In this document: one piece after another, positions 46,463 to 56,200 of the stretch | Layout: each line of letters starts with the position of its first letter | How positions within the stretch are numbered: position 1 is the stretch's first letter | Source of the DNA: JAJXWB01 sp046349085 | GTDB taxonomy: Bacteria > Pseudomonadota > Alphaproteobacteria > Rhizobiales > Beijerinckiaceae | Assembly (NCBI GenBank): GCA_046349085.1 | Contig: JAXMDA010000007.1 | Location: 186,001-250,000, forward strand | Direction: 5' to 3' | DNA length: 64,000 nucleotides | Notes under the pieces: generated by a model | What the model saw: only the letters and a program-made list of their open reading frames with translations | Databases searched by the model: none | Told to the model about the DNA's origin: nothing | Position numbers and translations under genes: made by a program

Positions 46463-47611
46463 ATGAGCAAGGCGCAAGGGTTCGCGCGCGATACGCGGGT
46501 CGATCATGTCGGCAGCCTGTTGCGGCCGGAGGAGCTGAAGGCCGCCTTCCTGCGGCGCGCGCGCGGGCAGATCGACGACGCCGCGCTGGTCGCCGCGCAG
46601 GACGAGGCGATCCGCGCGGTGGTCGCCGAGCAGGAGGCGCACGGCCTGCCCATCGTGACCGACGGCGAATATCGCCGGCTCAACTGGCAGGTGAGTTTTT
46701 CGCGCGTCTCGGGGTGGGACTTGTGGGAGGGCGCCTGGCGCAACTTCCTGCAATTTCCCGACAATCTCGGCGCTGGCGAAAAGCCGCTGCAGCGCGGTCT
46801 GGATGCGGTCGAATCCTTCAAGGCGCCCGCGACCGGCAAGCTCGCGCTCGAAGACAGCTTTCCGCTGCGCGAATACAGGTTCCTGCGACAGGTCGCGACG
46901 CGGCCGGCGAAAATGACCCTGATGGGTCCCGACCGCGTGCGCCAGATGTGCGATATCGAAAAGTCCGCGCCGCACTATGCCGACAGCGTGTCCTTCCTCG
47001 CCGATGTCGTCGCCATCCAGCGCCGCATGGTCGAGGAACTGGTCGCCGAGGGCTGCGGCTACGTGCAGATCGACGAGCCGAGCTTCACCGGCTATGTCGA
47101 TCCCGCGACGCTCGCGCGCATGGCGGCGCGCGGCGAGGACCCGCTGAAGAGCCTGAAAGCGGCGATCGACGCCGACAATGCGGTGATCGCCGGCTTGCAG
47201 GGCAGGGCGGTCTTCGGCCTGCACATCTGCCGCGGCAATCGCGCCAGCATGTGGCACCGCGAGGGTCATTACGACGCCATCGCCGAAGCCGTGTTCGGCG
47301 GCCTGACCTACGACCGCCTTCTGCTGGAATATGACTCGGAACGCGCCGGCTCCTTCGATCCGCTGCGCTTCGTGCGCAAGGGAACGATCGTCGTGCTCGG
47401 CCTCGTCACCACCAAGAGCGGCGAGATGGAAACGGTCGACGGCCTGCGCCGCCGCATCGAGGACGCCGCGCGCTTCTGCCCGCTCGACCAGCTTGCGCTC
47501 TCGCCGCAATGCGGCTTCGCCTCCGGCATCGGCGGCAACGCGCTGAGCATGGACGCGCAATGGCGCAAGCTCGACGTGATGATGGAAACCGCGCGCAAGG
47601 TGTGGGGATAA
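46463..47611 (+). CDS. MetE-like cobalamin-independent methyltransferase family protein
   Basis: 382 residues, matching only the C-terminal catalytic half of classical MetE (about 750). RVDHVGSLLRPEELK near the N-terminus, VTDGEYRRLNWQ, the zinc-site HICRGN (His-x-Cys), LLLEYDSERAGSF (Glu) and SPQCGFAS (Cys) supply the thiolate-binding zinc ligands. Short MetE-like proteins transfer methyl groups to thiols, sometimes from methylated substrates other than folate. ATG 46463 is preceded by GGGAGGG. It is divergent from the Baeyer-Villiger unit and may share its operator. A hairpin follows its stop. Confidence 0.88.
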   Translation: MSKAQGFARDTRVDHVGSLLRPEELKAAFLRRARGQIDDAALVAAQDEAIRAVVAEQEAHGLPIVTDGEYRRLNWQVSFSRVSGWDLWEGAWRNFLQFPDNLGAGEKPLQRGLDAVESFKAPATGKLALEDSFPLREYRFLRQVATRPAKMTLMGPDRVRQMCDIEKSAPHYADSVSFLADVVAIQRRMVEELVAEGCGYVQIDEPSFTGYVDPATLARMAARGEDPLKSLKAAIDADNAVIAGLQGRAVFGLHICRGNRASMWHREGHYDAIAEAVFGGLTYDRLLLEYDSERAGSFDPLRFVRKGTIVVLGLVTTKSGEMETVDGLRRRIEDAARFCPLDQLALSPQCGFASGIGGNALSMDAQWRKLDVMMETARKVWG

Positions 47612-48148
47612 GAAGCGCGCTCACGAGAGACGCCGCAAACGAAACGGGTCCCGGCGCTTCACGCGTCGCGGGACCCTATGTTTCGCCATGTTGCGAAATT
47701 GTCTGGAATGTCCAGTCAGGAATCGAGTTCGCCTCGGCATGGCCTATGCGTCGGCTTCTCGCAATGTGGATGGTGCGATGTGCAAGACGGCGGGTTGATC
47801 GGACCCGTTTCGCTTTGCTTGCGACCCCTGGATTGCAAGGGGTCACGTATCCTTGCCCGGTGGAGTCATCTCCTGCTTTCGCTGTTGAACGAGGACTTTT
47901 GGTCCCCACCCGCCTGCGCGGCCAGGCCCTCTCGAAAGCCCGCCGATATCATTGCTTCCCGAGGCGTCCGCACTCGCAAAGACAACGATTGCATTGGTGA
48001 TATGCTCCGCCTCATGCCGACTTCTGTCAAGGCGAAAGCGATTGCGCCAGCGCAATCGATTCGCGCTGTTGCCGGCGAGTCACAGCATCGTTGACCGTTC
48101 GTGCGCCAACGACGACTGTGTCGCAATTGCTTCGCTCGAGACGCGCGC
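47612..48148. other. 537-bp non-coding spacer with two inverted repeats
   Basis: Its open frames lack the GC3 bias of the neighbours and any family motif, and its base composition is visibly less GC-rich. It holds the hairpin at 47646-47676, a second hairpin GACCCCT/AGGGGTC (47823-47829 with 47838-47844), and a 20-bp palindrome, CGATTGCGC-CA-GCGCAATCG (48039-48058). No tRNA fold or known RNA family was recognised. It could be a decayed gene, a small RNA locus or a long leader of the downstream gene. Confidence 0.5.
47646..47676 (+). terminator. Hairpin after the MetE-like gene
   Basis: GGGTCCCG (47646-47653) pairs perfectly with CGGGACCC (47669-47676) across a 15-nt loop, 35 nt after the stop. 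Only a weak T content (TATGTTT) follows, so it is a plausible but not strong terminator. Confidence 0.5.
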
Positions 48149-49663
48149 ATGAGAACCGAACTTCTCTCGACAGCCGAAATGGCCGCGGCCGATCGCCTGA
48201 CGATTTCGTCGGGCGTGAAGGGCGTCGCGCTGATGGAGGCGGCGGGCCGCGCCGTCGCCGACCGCGCCGCCCATTTCATTCGTCGTCGCGGCGGCCGCAA
48301 GATCGAGGTGCTATGCGGCCCCGGCAATAATGGCGGCGACGGCTATGTCGCCGCTCACGCCTTGCGCGAAATGGGCTTCGAGGCCGAAGTCCACGCGCTC
48401 GGCGATCCGCGCGCGCTGACGGGCGACGCGGCCTGGGCCTACGAACTCTGGAACCGCGACGCGCCGCCGATCGACATGTTCGACATCGAGCAGGCCGATC
48501 TCGTCATCGACGCCCTGTTCGGCGCGGGCCTCGCGCGCGATCTCGACGGGGCGGCGCGCGACCTCGTGGAGCGCGTCAACGCCTGGCGGCGCGCGGGCGG
48601 CGGTTGCGTGCTCGCGGTCGATACGCCCTCGGGCCTCGACGGCACGACCGGCGCCGTGCGCGGGGCGGCCATCGAGGCCGACGAGACGGTGACCTTCTTT
48701 CGACTGAAGCCCGCGCATCTGCTGCTGCCGGGCCGCGCGCTCTGCGGCGCTGTCGTGTGTGCGGATATCGGCATCGGGCCGGACGTGCTGCGCGAGATCG
48801 CGCCAAGAACCTTTCACAACATTCCCGCGCTCTGGAGCGCGGCGCTGCCGGTTCCGCGCATTGATGCGCACAAGTATTCGCGCGGCCACGCCGTGGCGGC
48901 GTCGGGCGGCGTTTCCTCGACAGGCGCCGCGCGGCTGGCCGCGCGTGGCGCCCTGCGCGCAGGCGCCGGGCTCGTTACGCTCGCTTCGCCTTCCGATGCG
49001 CTGCTCGTCAACGCCACGGCGACGACGGCGATCATGGTCCGTCGCAGCGACGGCCCCAGGGGCCTTGCCGAACTCCTGTCCGATATCAGAAAGAACGCCG
49101 TCGTGCTCGGGCCGGGCCTCGGGGTGGGCGAGACGACCGCGGCGCTCGTCGAAACGGCTCTGGCGCCCGGCGCCGCGCCCCGGGCGCGCGTGCTCGACGC
49201 CGATGCGCTGACGTCTTTCGCCGGGGCGCCGGAACGGCTCTTCGGCGCCATCCGCACAGCCAACGGCCCCGTCGTCCTCACCCCGCACGCCGGCGAATTC
49301 GCCCGCCTGTTCGGCCGCGACGACGCCGACAAGATTTCGCGCACGAGAAAGGCGGCCGAAGCGTCCGGCGCGATTGTCGTCTTCAAGGGGCCGGATACGG
49401 TCGTCGCCCATCCTGACGGGCGCGCCGCCGTCGCCTCGAACGCTCCGGCATGGCTGGCGACCGCCGGTTCCGGAGACGTGCTGGCCGGAATCATATGCGG
49501 CCTGCTGGCGCAGGCCATGCCCGCCTTCGAGGCGGCCTGCGCCGGCGTATGGATGCACGGGGAGGCCGCCCGCCTGTTCGGCCCCGGCCTGATCGCCGAA
49601 GACCTGCCCGAATCCCTGCCCAGGGTCTGGCGGGCGCTGACCGGCCCGCCCGCGGCGCCCTGA
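48149..49663 (+). CDS. nnr: Bifunctional NAD(P)H-hydrate epimerase / ADP-dependent dehydratase
   Basis: 504-residue fusion of the two NAD(P)HX repair enzymes. The N-terminal YjeF_N epimerase has GPGNNGGDGYVAAHAL and AVDTPSGLDGTTG. The C-terminal ribokinase-like dehydratase has HKYSRGHAVAASGG, VLGPGLGVGETTAALV, VLTPHAGEFARLFG and ATAGSGDVLAGIICGLLAQ (anion hole and catalytic Asp). It restores hydrated NAD(P)H in the cytoplasm. ATG 48149 was chosen; an upstream in-frame ATG at 48101 adds a Cys/Arg-rich stretch unlike the family. Confidence 0.94.
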   Translation: MRTELLSTAEMAAADRLTISSGVKGVALMEAAGRAVADRAAHFIRRRGGRKIEVLCGPGNNGGDGYVAAHALREMGFEAEVHALGDPRALTGDAAWAYELWNRDAPPIDMFDIEQADLVIDALFGAGLARDLDGAARDLVERVNAWRRAGGGCVLAVDTPSGLDGTTGAVRGAAIEADETVTFFRLKPAHLLLPGRALCGAVVCADIGIGPDVLREIAPRTFHNIPALWSAALPVPRIDAHKYSRGHAVAASGGVSSTGAARLAARGALRAGAGLVTLASPSDALLVNATATTAIMVRRSDGPRGLAELLSDIRKNAVVLGPGLGVGETTAALVETALAPGAAPRARVLDADALTSFAGAPERLFGAIRTANGPVVLTPHAGEFARLFGRDDADKISRTRKAAEASGAIVVFKGPDTVVAHPDGRAAVASNAPAWLATAGSGDVLAGIICGLLAQAMPAFEAACAGVWMHGEAARLFGPGLIAEDLPESLPRVWRALTGPPAAP

Positions 49664-49738
49664 AGCAATTCCGCGCGGATTTCGGGCGCCGGCCAAATTC
49701 GTGTAGACGGGGCGCCTCGAACCAACGACGCGGCCCGA

Positions 49739-51205
49739 ATGCTTTTCACCTCCTGGCAGTTCCTGCTGGTTTTCCTGCCCATCACGCTCGGCGGCTTCGT
49801 GGCGCTCCAGCGCTGGGGCTCGAACGAATTGTGCGTGGCCTGGCTGCTGGCGGCCTCCTGCGTTTTCTACGGCTATTGGAGCGTCGCCTATTTCTGGCTG
49901 CTCGCGGCGGCGATGACCGCGAATTATTTCGCCGGCCGCCTCATCGACGGCGCGCATGGACGCGCGCGAAGAGCCCTGTTCGTCGCCGCGATCTGCGGCA
50001 ATCTCGCGCTGCTCGGCTATTACAAATACGTCGATTTCTTCATCTCGGCCTTCGCTGACGTCACCGGCGTGCGCGTGGCGCTGCTGCATGTCTTTCTGCC
50101 GCTCGGCATATCCTTCTTCACCTTCCAGAAGATCGCCTACATTTCCGACATCTACGTCGGCAAGGCGAGGAGCGGACGCTTTCTCGACTTCGCGCTCTTC
50201 GTCTTCTTCTTTCCGCAACTCATCGCCGGCCCCATCGTCCATCATGCCGAGGTCATGCCGCAATTCCGCAAGCTGACGTCGCCCGCGCATGTCGAGGAGG
50301 ACGCACGCTGGACGAATTATGCGGTCGGCTTCGCGCTGCTCGCCATCGGCCTCATCAAGAAGGTCGTCGTCGCCGACAATATCGCGCCCTTCGTCGAGCC
50401 CGCCTTCGCCACCGCGCGCGTCGGCGAGGTCGGCTTCGCGCTCGCCTGGCAGGGGGCGCTCTGCTACGGCGTGCAGCTCTACTTCGATTTCTCCGGCTAC
50501 AGCGACATGGCGATCGGGCTGGCGCGCCTGTTCGGCGTGCGCCTGCCCGCCAATTTCGACTCGCCTTACGCCTCGCTCTCCATCGTCGAGTTCTGGCGGC
50601 GCTGGCACATGACGCTGTCGCGCTTCCTGCGCGACTACGTGTACATTCCGCTCGGCGGCAACAAGCGCGGCGAGACGCAGCGCTCGATCAACCTGATGCT
50701 GACCATGCTGCTCGGCGGCCTCTGGCACGGCGCCAATTACACCTTCGTCATCTGGGGCGGCATGCACGGGCTCTATCTGCTCGTGGCCCACATCTGGGAG
50801 CGCCGCGCGCCGTGGCGCCTGCCGCCTCTGTTCGCGCGCACGCTGACGCTCGCGGCCGTGCTGATCGCCTGGGCGCCGTTCCGCGCCGACAGCGCGGGCG
50901 AAGCGGGCGTGATGATGGCCGGCATGGTCGGATTGAAGGGGCTGCGCCTCGACCAGATCGGCTTTTCGCCGGGCGGCTTCGCCGCGGCCTTCGCGCTTCT
51001 CGTCGCCTGCGTGGTCCTGCCCAACGCGCGCCAGATCCTGCGCGCCTACCATCCGACCCTCGGCGGGCCTGCGCCCGCGCCGCGTTTCGCGCCGGCGCTG
51101 TTCGCCTGGCCGTCGCCCGCATGGGCGGCCTTGCTTGCAGCGGGCGTCGTCGCCGTGGAGCTCTTCTCCTGGCAGACGTCCGAATTCCTCTACTTCCGGT
51201 TCTGA
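49739..51205 (+). CDS. MBOAT O-acyltransferase (AlgI/DltB-like)
   Basis: 488-residue polytopic inner-membrane protein. Family hallmarks: FTSWQFLLVFLPITLGGF, SFFTFQKIAYISDIY, FPQLIAGPIVHHAEVMPQF, YFDFSGYSDMAIGLARLFG, EFWRRWHMTLSRFLRDYVYIPLGG and the catalytic-His block LLGGLWHGANYTFVIWG. MBOAT proteins take acyl groups from the cytoplasm and pass them to periplasmic sugars. The AlgJ/AlgX-like partner begins 3 nt after its stop, forming the classical exopolysaccharide O-acetylation pair. No polysaccharide synthase is adjacent. Confidence 0.93.
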   Translation: MLFTSWQFLLVFLPITLGGFVALQRWGSNELCVAWLLAASCVFYGYWSVAYFWLLAAAMTANYFAGRLIDGAHGRARRALFVAAICGNLALLGYYKYVDFFISAFADVTGVRVALLHVFLPLGISFFTFQKIAYISDIYVGKARSGRFLDFALFVFFFPQLIAGPIVHHAEVMPQFRKLTSPAHVEEDARWTNYAVGFALLAIGLIKKVVVADNIAPFVEPAFATARVGEVGFALAWQGALCYGVQLYFDFSGYSDMAIGLARLFGVRLPANFDSPYASLSIVEFWRRWHMTLSRFLRDYVYIPLGGNKRGETQRSINLMLTMLLGGLWHGANYTFVIWGGMHGLYLLVAHIWERRAPWRLPPLFARTLTLAAVLIAWAPFRADSAGEAGVMMAGMVGLKGLRLDQIGFSPGGFAAAFALLVACVVLPNARQILRAYHPTLGGPAPAPRFAPALFAWPSPAWAALLAAGVVAVELFSWQTSEFLYFRF

Positions 51206-51207
51206 CG

Positions 51208-52410
51208 ATGCGCCGCTGGCTTGCGACCGCTTTCGGCCTGACGCTCGCGCTCTTCGGCATTGCCGCCGCAATTGCGGCGGCGGGCGACGTGTTCGCGATT
51301 TTCGGCACGCGGCTTTTTCCGCACAATCTCCAAAATCTCGAGCTGCGACTGACGACCAACGGCGATCGCGTCATCAAGGGCCTCGAATATTTCCGTCGCA
51401 CGAGGCCGCTCGACGTCGTCTTCCTCGGCTCCTCGCGCGTGGTCTTCGGCTTCGATCCGCACAGCGCGACGATGAGCGGTCTGAACGCCTACAATGCCGG
51501 CCTCAACGGCTCGCACTCCAACGAGAGCGCGACGATTCTGACGAAGATGGCGGGCCGCGACCCGAAGGTCGCGCGAGTGATCTGGGCGATCGACTTCGAG
51601 GAATTCTTCCGCGAGGAGGCGGCGCCCGCCGACCTCGCCGATTCCGTGTTCGGCGGCGCTTCGCCGTGGCGCGGGCGGCTGATGCACGCCCTGTCGTACG
51701 AAGGCCTGCGCAAGACGGTCGGCGGCGTGATGGGGGCGCAGGCTTTCTACATCGATACCGACGGCTTCTATCACTACGCGCTGCAAGACAAGAAGAACCT
51801 GATCGGCGGCGAGGATTTCTGGGAGCTGCCGAGCATGCGCGCGTGGTTCCCCTCCTACATGTTCGTGCGCGACACCTACGCAGAGCAATTGCCGATGCGC
51901 CTTGCGCGCATCGTCGACGCCCTGCGCGTGGCGCGCGCGAAAGGCATTGCGGTGGATATCGTGCTGCCGCCGGTGCACGTCTCGCGCCGCGCCATGTTCG
52001 ATCTTCTCGGCTACCAGCAGCGTTTCCGCGACTGGAAGAAGGCGCTGGCGGGCGCGGTGCAGGAGGCCGCGAAAGGCGAGGGCGCGGCGGTGCGCGCCTT
52101 CGATTTCAGCGAGGTCGGCGACGTCGCCAATGACGTATTCCATCGCGGCGGGCCGCTCGATCGCTCGCCCTATTTCTTTGAGGTGCTGCACTTCCGGCCT
52201 GATGTCGGCGACATGATCGTGGCGCGCCTGCTCGACCGTCCGTGGCCGGCGTCGATCCCGCCGTTCGGCGCGCCGCTCGCCGAGACGACGACGGAGGCGC
52301 GGCTCAGCGCCGACGAGGCGCAGGTGATCGTCTGGGAGCAGCGCAATCCCGAGCTGGTCGCACGGATACGCGCGATCATCGCGTCCTTCGACAAGTGGAA
52401 AGTGAAATAG
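51208..52410 (+). CDS. SGNH-like periplasmic O-acetyltransferase partner (AlgJ/AlgX-like)
   Basis: 400 residues. An N-terminal membrane anchor (LATAFGLTLALFGIAAAIAAAG) is followed by an SGNH-hydrolase-like domain: block I VVFLGSSRVVFGFDP with the presumed Ser, NAGLNGSHSNES, WAIDFEEFF, and a distal Asp/His region (FFEVLHFRPDVGD). It starts 3 nt after the MBOAT gene and should receive the acyl group and transfer it to a cell-surface glycan in the periplasm. The assignment rests on gene pairing plus the SGNH-like blocks. An inverted-repeat element begins right after its stop. Confidence 0.82.
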   Translation: MRRWLATAFGLTLALFGIAAAIAAAGDVFAIFGTRLFPHNLQNLELRLTTNGDRVIKGLEYFRRTRPLDVVFLGSSRVVFGFDPHSATMSGLNAYNAGLNGSHSNESATILTKMAGRDPKVARVIWAIDFEEFFREEAAPADLADSVFGGASPWRGRLMHALSYEGLRKTVGGVMGAQAFYIDTDGFYHYALQDKKNLIGGEDFWELPSMRAWFPSYMFVRDTYAEQLPMRLARIVDALRVARAKGIAVDIVLPPVHVSRRAMFDLLGYQQRFRDWKKALAGAVQEAAKGEGAAVRAFDFSEVGDVANDVFHRGGPLDRSPYFFEVLHFRPDVGDMIVARLLDRPWPASIPPFGAPLAETTTEARLSADEAQVIVWEQRNPELVARIRAIIASFDKWKVK

Positions 52411-52478
52411 GCCGTCATTACGAGGAGCCCTTGCGAAACCGCGGCGCGTTTTCGCGGGGGCGACGAAGCAATGACGGC
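52411..52478. repeat. Palindromic GTCATT...AATGAC intergenic repeat
   Basis: The first 9 bp GCCGTCATT (52411-52419) are exactly complementary to the last 9 bp AATGACGGC (52470-52478). An inner stem pairs GCGAAA (52433-52438) with TTTCGC (52450-52455). The edges ACGAGGAGC and GCGACGAAGCAATGAC match a dispersed intergenic repeat seen in many proteobacteria. It fills the gap between two convergent genes and may act as a bidirectional terminator. Confidence 0.8.
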
Positions 52479-52485
52479 GCGAGGC

Positions 52486-53208
52486 TTATTTCGCGGTTAT
52501 GGTCTCGACCGGCGCCGCAACCTTCCCGTTCTTCGCCAGCGCCTTCGCTTCGGGCTGGATGAGCCCCGCCGACATGATGAGCTTTGCCGCGTCGTCGGGC
52601 GTCATGTCGATCTCGATCACCTCGGACGCCGGCAGGTAGAAATAGAAGCCGGTCGTCGGGTTCGGCGTGCAGGGCAGGAACACCGAGACGTAGGGCGTTT
52701 CGCCCACGCCGATCGCCGCCTTCACCGTCTCGCCGGGCGGGGTGGAAATGAACACCAGCGACCATTGGCCTTTTGCGGGATATTGCACGAGCCCGACCTT
52801 GCGGAAGCCCGTGCCCTGCTGCGAGAACACGGTCTCGAACAATTGCTTCACGCTCTTGTAGATGCCGCGCACGATCGGCATGCGGTCGAGAATGGTTTCG
52901 CTCAGGCGGATGAGCGAGCGCCCGAGCAGGTTCGCCGCGAGAAAGCCGAGCAGCGTGAGGCCGACGAAGGCGATGACGACGCCGACGCCCGGAATGTCCT
53001 TCACCAGATAGATGTCGGGCCAGATCGAGACCGGCAGCAGCGGCCTGATCCAGTGATCGACCGTGTCGACGAACCAGAACACGAGCCAGGCCGTCACCGC
53101 CAGCGGCCCCGCGATCACCAGCCCTGTGAGGAAGTAGGCGCGGATGCGCGCGCCGATTCCGCGCGGGCGCGGCGGGTGAGGTGGAAACGGGTGTGGCAGG
53201 TCGCTCAC
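52486..53208 (-). CDS. DUF502 membrane protein
   Basis: 240 residues from GTG 53208 (preceded by AAGGGA). The DUF502 family blocks are present: two N-terminal TM helices (YFLTGLVIAGPLAVTAWLVFWFVDT and a segment around VGVVIAFVGLTLLGFLAANLLG), then PIVRGIYKSVKQLFETVFSQ, VGLVQYPAKGQWSLVF, and VSVFLPCTPNPTTGFYFYLPASEV. A C-terminal Ala/Lys tail follows. The family is widespread in proteobacteria and uncharacterised. It lies downstream of mfd on the same strand (67 nt). Confidence 0.88.
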   Translation of the reverse strand: MSDLPHPFPPHPPRPRGIGARIRAYFLTGLVIAGPLAVTAWLVFWFVDTVDHWIRPLLPVSIWPDIYLVKDIPGVGVVIAFVGLTLLGFLAANLLGRSLIRLSETILDRMPIVRGIYKSVKQLFETVFSQQGTGFRKVGLVQYPAKGQWSLVFISTPPGETVKAAIGVGETPYVSVFLPCTPNPTTGFYFYLPASEVIEIDMTPDDAAKLIMSAGLIQPEAKALAKNGKVAAPVETITAK

Positions 53209-53275
53209 GGAAAACTGGTCCCTTCTGGCGCGCGCAATGTGGCCGCGAGTGTCAGGATTTGCAAGCGAGAGCGCC

Positions 53276-56200
53276 TCAAGCCGCCTTCTTCTGCGCCAGC
53301 GCGACCAGCGTGCGCAGAATGCGGCGCGCGCCTTCCAGACGCTCGTGCGTCTCGTCGAAATCGCCGGCAAAGACGATCTTCATATCCGGCCGCACCTTCG
53401 CGCGAGACCCCTGTTCCGCCACGAAGCGCACGAGGCCCGCCGGATTGGCGAAGGAATTGTCGCGGAAGGCGACGATCACGCCCTTCGGCCCGGCCTCGAC
53501 CTTCTCGACATGCGCCTGGCGCGCCAGCGCCTTGATCGCCACGATCTCCATGAGCTGTTCGACTTCCGGCGGCAACGGGCCGAAGCGGTCGATCATCTCG
53601 GCGGCAAAGGATTCGATCTCGCCCTCGTCGACGATGCCCGACAGGCGCCGATAGAGCTGCAGGCGCAATTGCAGGTCCTCGACGTAGCTTTCCGGGATCG
53701 TGACCGGCGCGCCGACGGTGATCGTCGGCGACCACAATTCCTCCGCCGGCTCTTCCTCGCCGGCCTTCAAGGCCTCGATCGCGTCCGTCAGCATCTGCTG
53801 GTAGAGTTCGTAGCCGACTTCCTTGATATGGCCGGACTGCTCGTCGCCGAGCAGGTTGCCCGCGCCGCGAATGTCGAGATCGTGGCTGGCGAGCTGGAAG
53901 CCTGCGCCCAGCGTATCCAGCGATTGCAGCACCTTCAGGCGCTTTTCGGCTTGCGGCGTCATCTGGCGCTTCGCCGGCACGGTGAACAGCGCATAGGCGC
54001 GTGTCTTCGAGCGGCCGACGCGCCCGCGCAACTGATACAATTGCCCGAGGCCGAACATGTCGGCGCGATGCACGATCATCGTGTTGGCGGTCGGAATGTC
54101 GAGACCGGATTCCACGATCGCGGTCGAGACGAGAATGTCGTACTTGCCGTCGTAGAAGGCGCTCATCTTCTCTTCGAGTTCGGTCGCGCTCATCTGCCCG
54201 TGCGCGATGGTGAACTTCGCTTCCGGAATATTCTGGCGCAGGAAGGCGGCGGCTTCGTCGAGGTCCTCGATGCGCGGGCAGACGTAGAAGGACTGGCCGC
54301 CGCGATAGCGCTCGCGCAGCAGCGCCTCGCGCACGATCAATTCGTCGAACGGCGTGATGAAGGTGCGCACGGCGAGGCGATCCACCGGCGGCGTCGCGAT
54401 GATCGAGAGCTCGCGCACGCCGGTCAGCGCCAGTTGCAGCGTGCGCGGAATGGGCGTCGCCGACAGCGTCAGCACATGCACTTCCGAGCGCAGCTCCTTC
54501 AGCCGCTCCTTGTGGCCGACGCCGAAATGCTGCTCCTCGTCGATCACGACCAGGCCGAGATCCTTGAAACTCACCGTCTTGCCGAGCACGGCGTGCGTGC
54601 CGACGACAATGTCGACCTCGCCCGAGGCCGCGCCTGTCTTGGCGGCTTTCAGATCGGCGGAGCCCACCATGCGCGACATCTGCGCGACCTTCACCGGCAG
54701 GCCGGCGAAGCGCTGCGAAAAGGTCTTGAAATGCTGGCGCGCGAGCAGCGTCGTTGGCACGACGACCGCGACCTGCTTGCCGTTGAGCACGGCCGCAAAC
54801 GCGGCGCGCAGCGCCACTTCCGTCTTGCCGAAGCCGACGTCGCCGCAGATCAGCCGATCCATCGGACGGCCCGCCGCCATGTCGTCCAGCGTCGCCTCGA
54901 TGGCCGCGTCCTGATCTTCGGTCTCGTCGTAGGGGAAGCGCGCGCAAAACTCGTCGTAGAGCCCGGCGGGCGGCGCCATGACCGGCGCCTTGCGCAACAT
55001 GCGTTGGGCTGCGAGCTTGATGAGGCCGTGCGCGATTTCGCGGATGCGCTTCTTCATCCGCGCCTTGCGCGTTTGCCAGCCGACGCCGCCAAGCCTGTCG
55101 AGCTGCGCTTCCTCGTCTTCGGAGCCGTAGCGCGACAGCAGTTCGAGGTTTTCGACCGGCAGGTAAAGCTTGTCGCCGCCGGCGTAATGCAGCTCGAGGC
55201 AATCGTGCGGCACGCCGATCGCCTGGATCTGCGTCAGCCCGACGAAGCGGCCGATGCCGTGGTCGACATGCACGACGAGATCGCCCGCCGTCAGCGCGCC
55301 GACCTCGTGCAGCACGTTCTCGCGCTTCTGCCGCTTGCGCGAACGCACGAGGCGGTCGCCGAGAATGTCCTGCTCGCCGATGACGGCGAGATCGCCGGCG
55401 ACGAAACCCTGCTCGAGCCCGATGACGGCGAGCGCGACGCCCTTCAGGCCGATCGTCTGCGCCAGCGAGGAGACGGGCTCGACCTTCTTCAGGCCGTGCT
55501 CGGCGAGCACATGGCCGAGTCGCTCGCGCGAGCCGTCCGACCAGCCGGCGAGGATCACGCGCTTGCCGTTTTCGCGCAGCGTTTCGATATGGCGGACGGC
55601 GGCTTCGAACACGTTGGCGTTCTCGTCGGCCCGTTCGGGCGCGAAGGAACGCCCGACGCCCGCGCCGAGATCGACGCTCATGTCGTGCGGCGAATCCGGG
55701 ACGGCGAAGGGCGAGACGCGCGCGAGCGGCGCGGCGTCGAGACGCGCGCGCAATTCGTCGGGCTTCAGGTAGAGCGCGTCCGGCTTCAGCGGCTTGTAGT
55801 TTGCGCCCGCATGGTCGGCGTCGTAGGCCTCCTTGCGCGCGTCGTAATAATCCTGCGCCTGCGCCAGCCGCTCGGCGGCGGCGTCCTCGGCCAGCGGATC
55901 GAGCACGAGCGCCGCGCCGGCGACATAGTCGAACAGCGTGTCCATGCGCTCGTGGAACAGCGGCAGCCAGTGCTCCATGCCGGGATGGCGGCGTCCCTCG
56001 CTGACGGCTTCATAGAGCGTGTCGCCGCGCGTCTCCGCGCCGAATTGCGCGACATAGGCCTGGCGAAAGCGGCGCATCGTCTCGGTGGTGAGCTGCACCT
56101 CGCTCATCGGCACGAGATCGAGCGAGCGCAATTGCCCCGTCGAGCGCTGCGTCTCCGGATCGAACGGCCTGATCGTCTCCAGCGTGTCGCCGAAGAAATC

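Noticed and set aside
47678..48094. A 138-codon open frame in the spacer after the MetE-like gene
   Set aside because: No ribosome site, no GC3 bias, no motif; it starts inside the terminator region.
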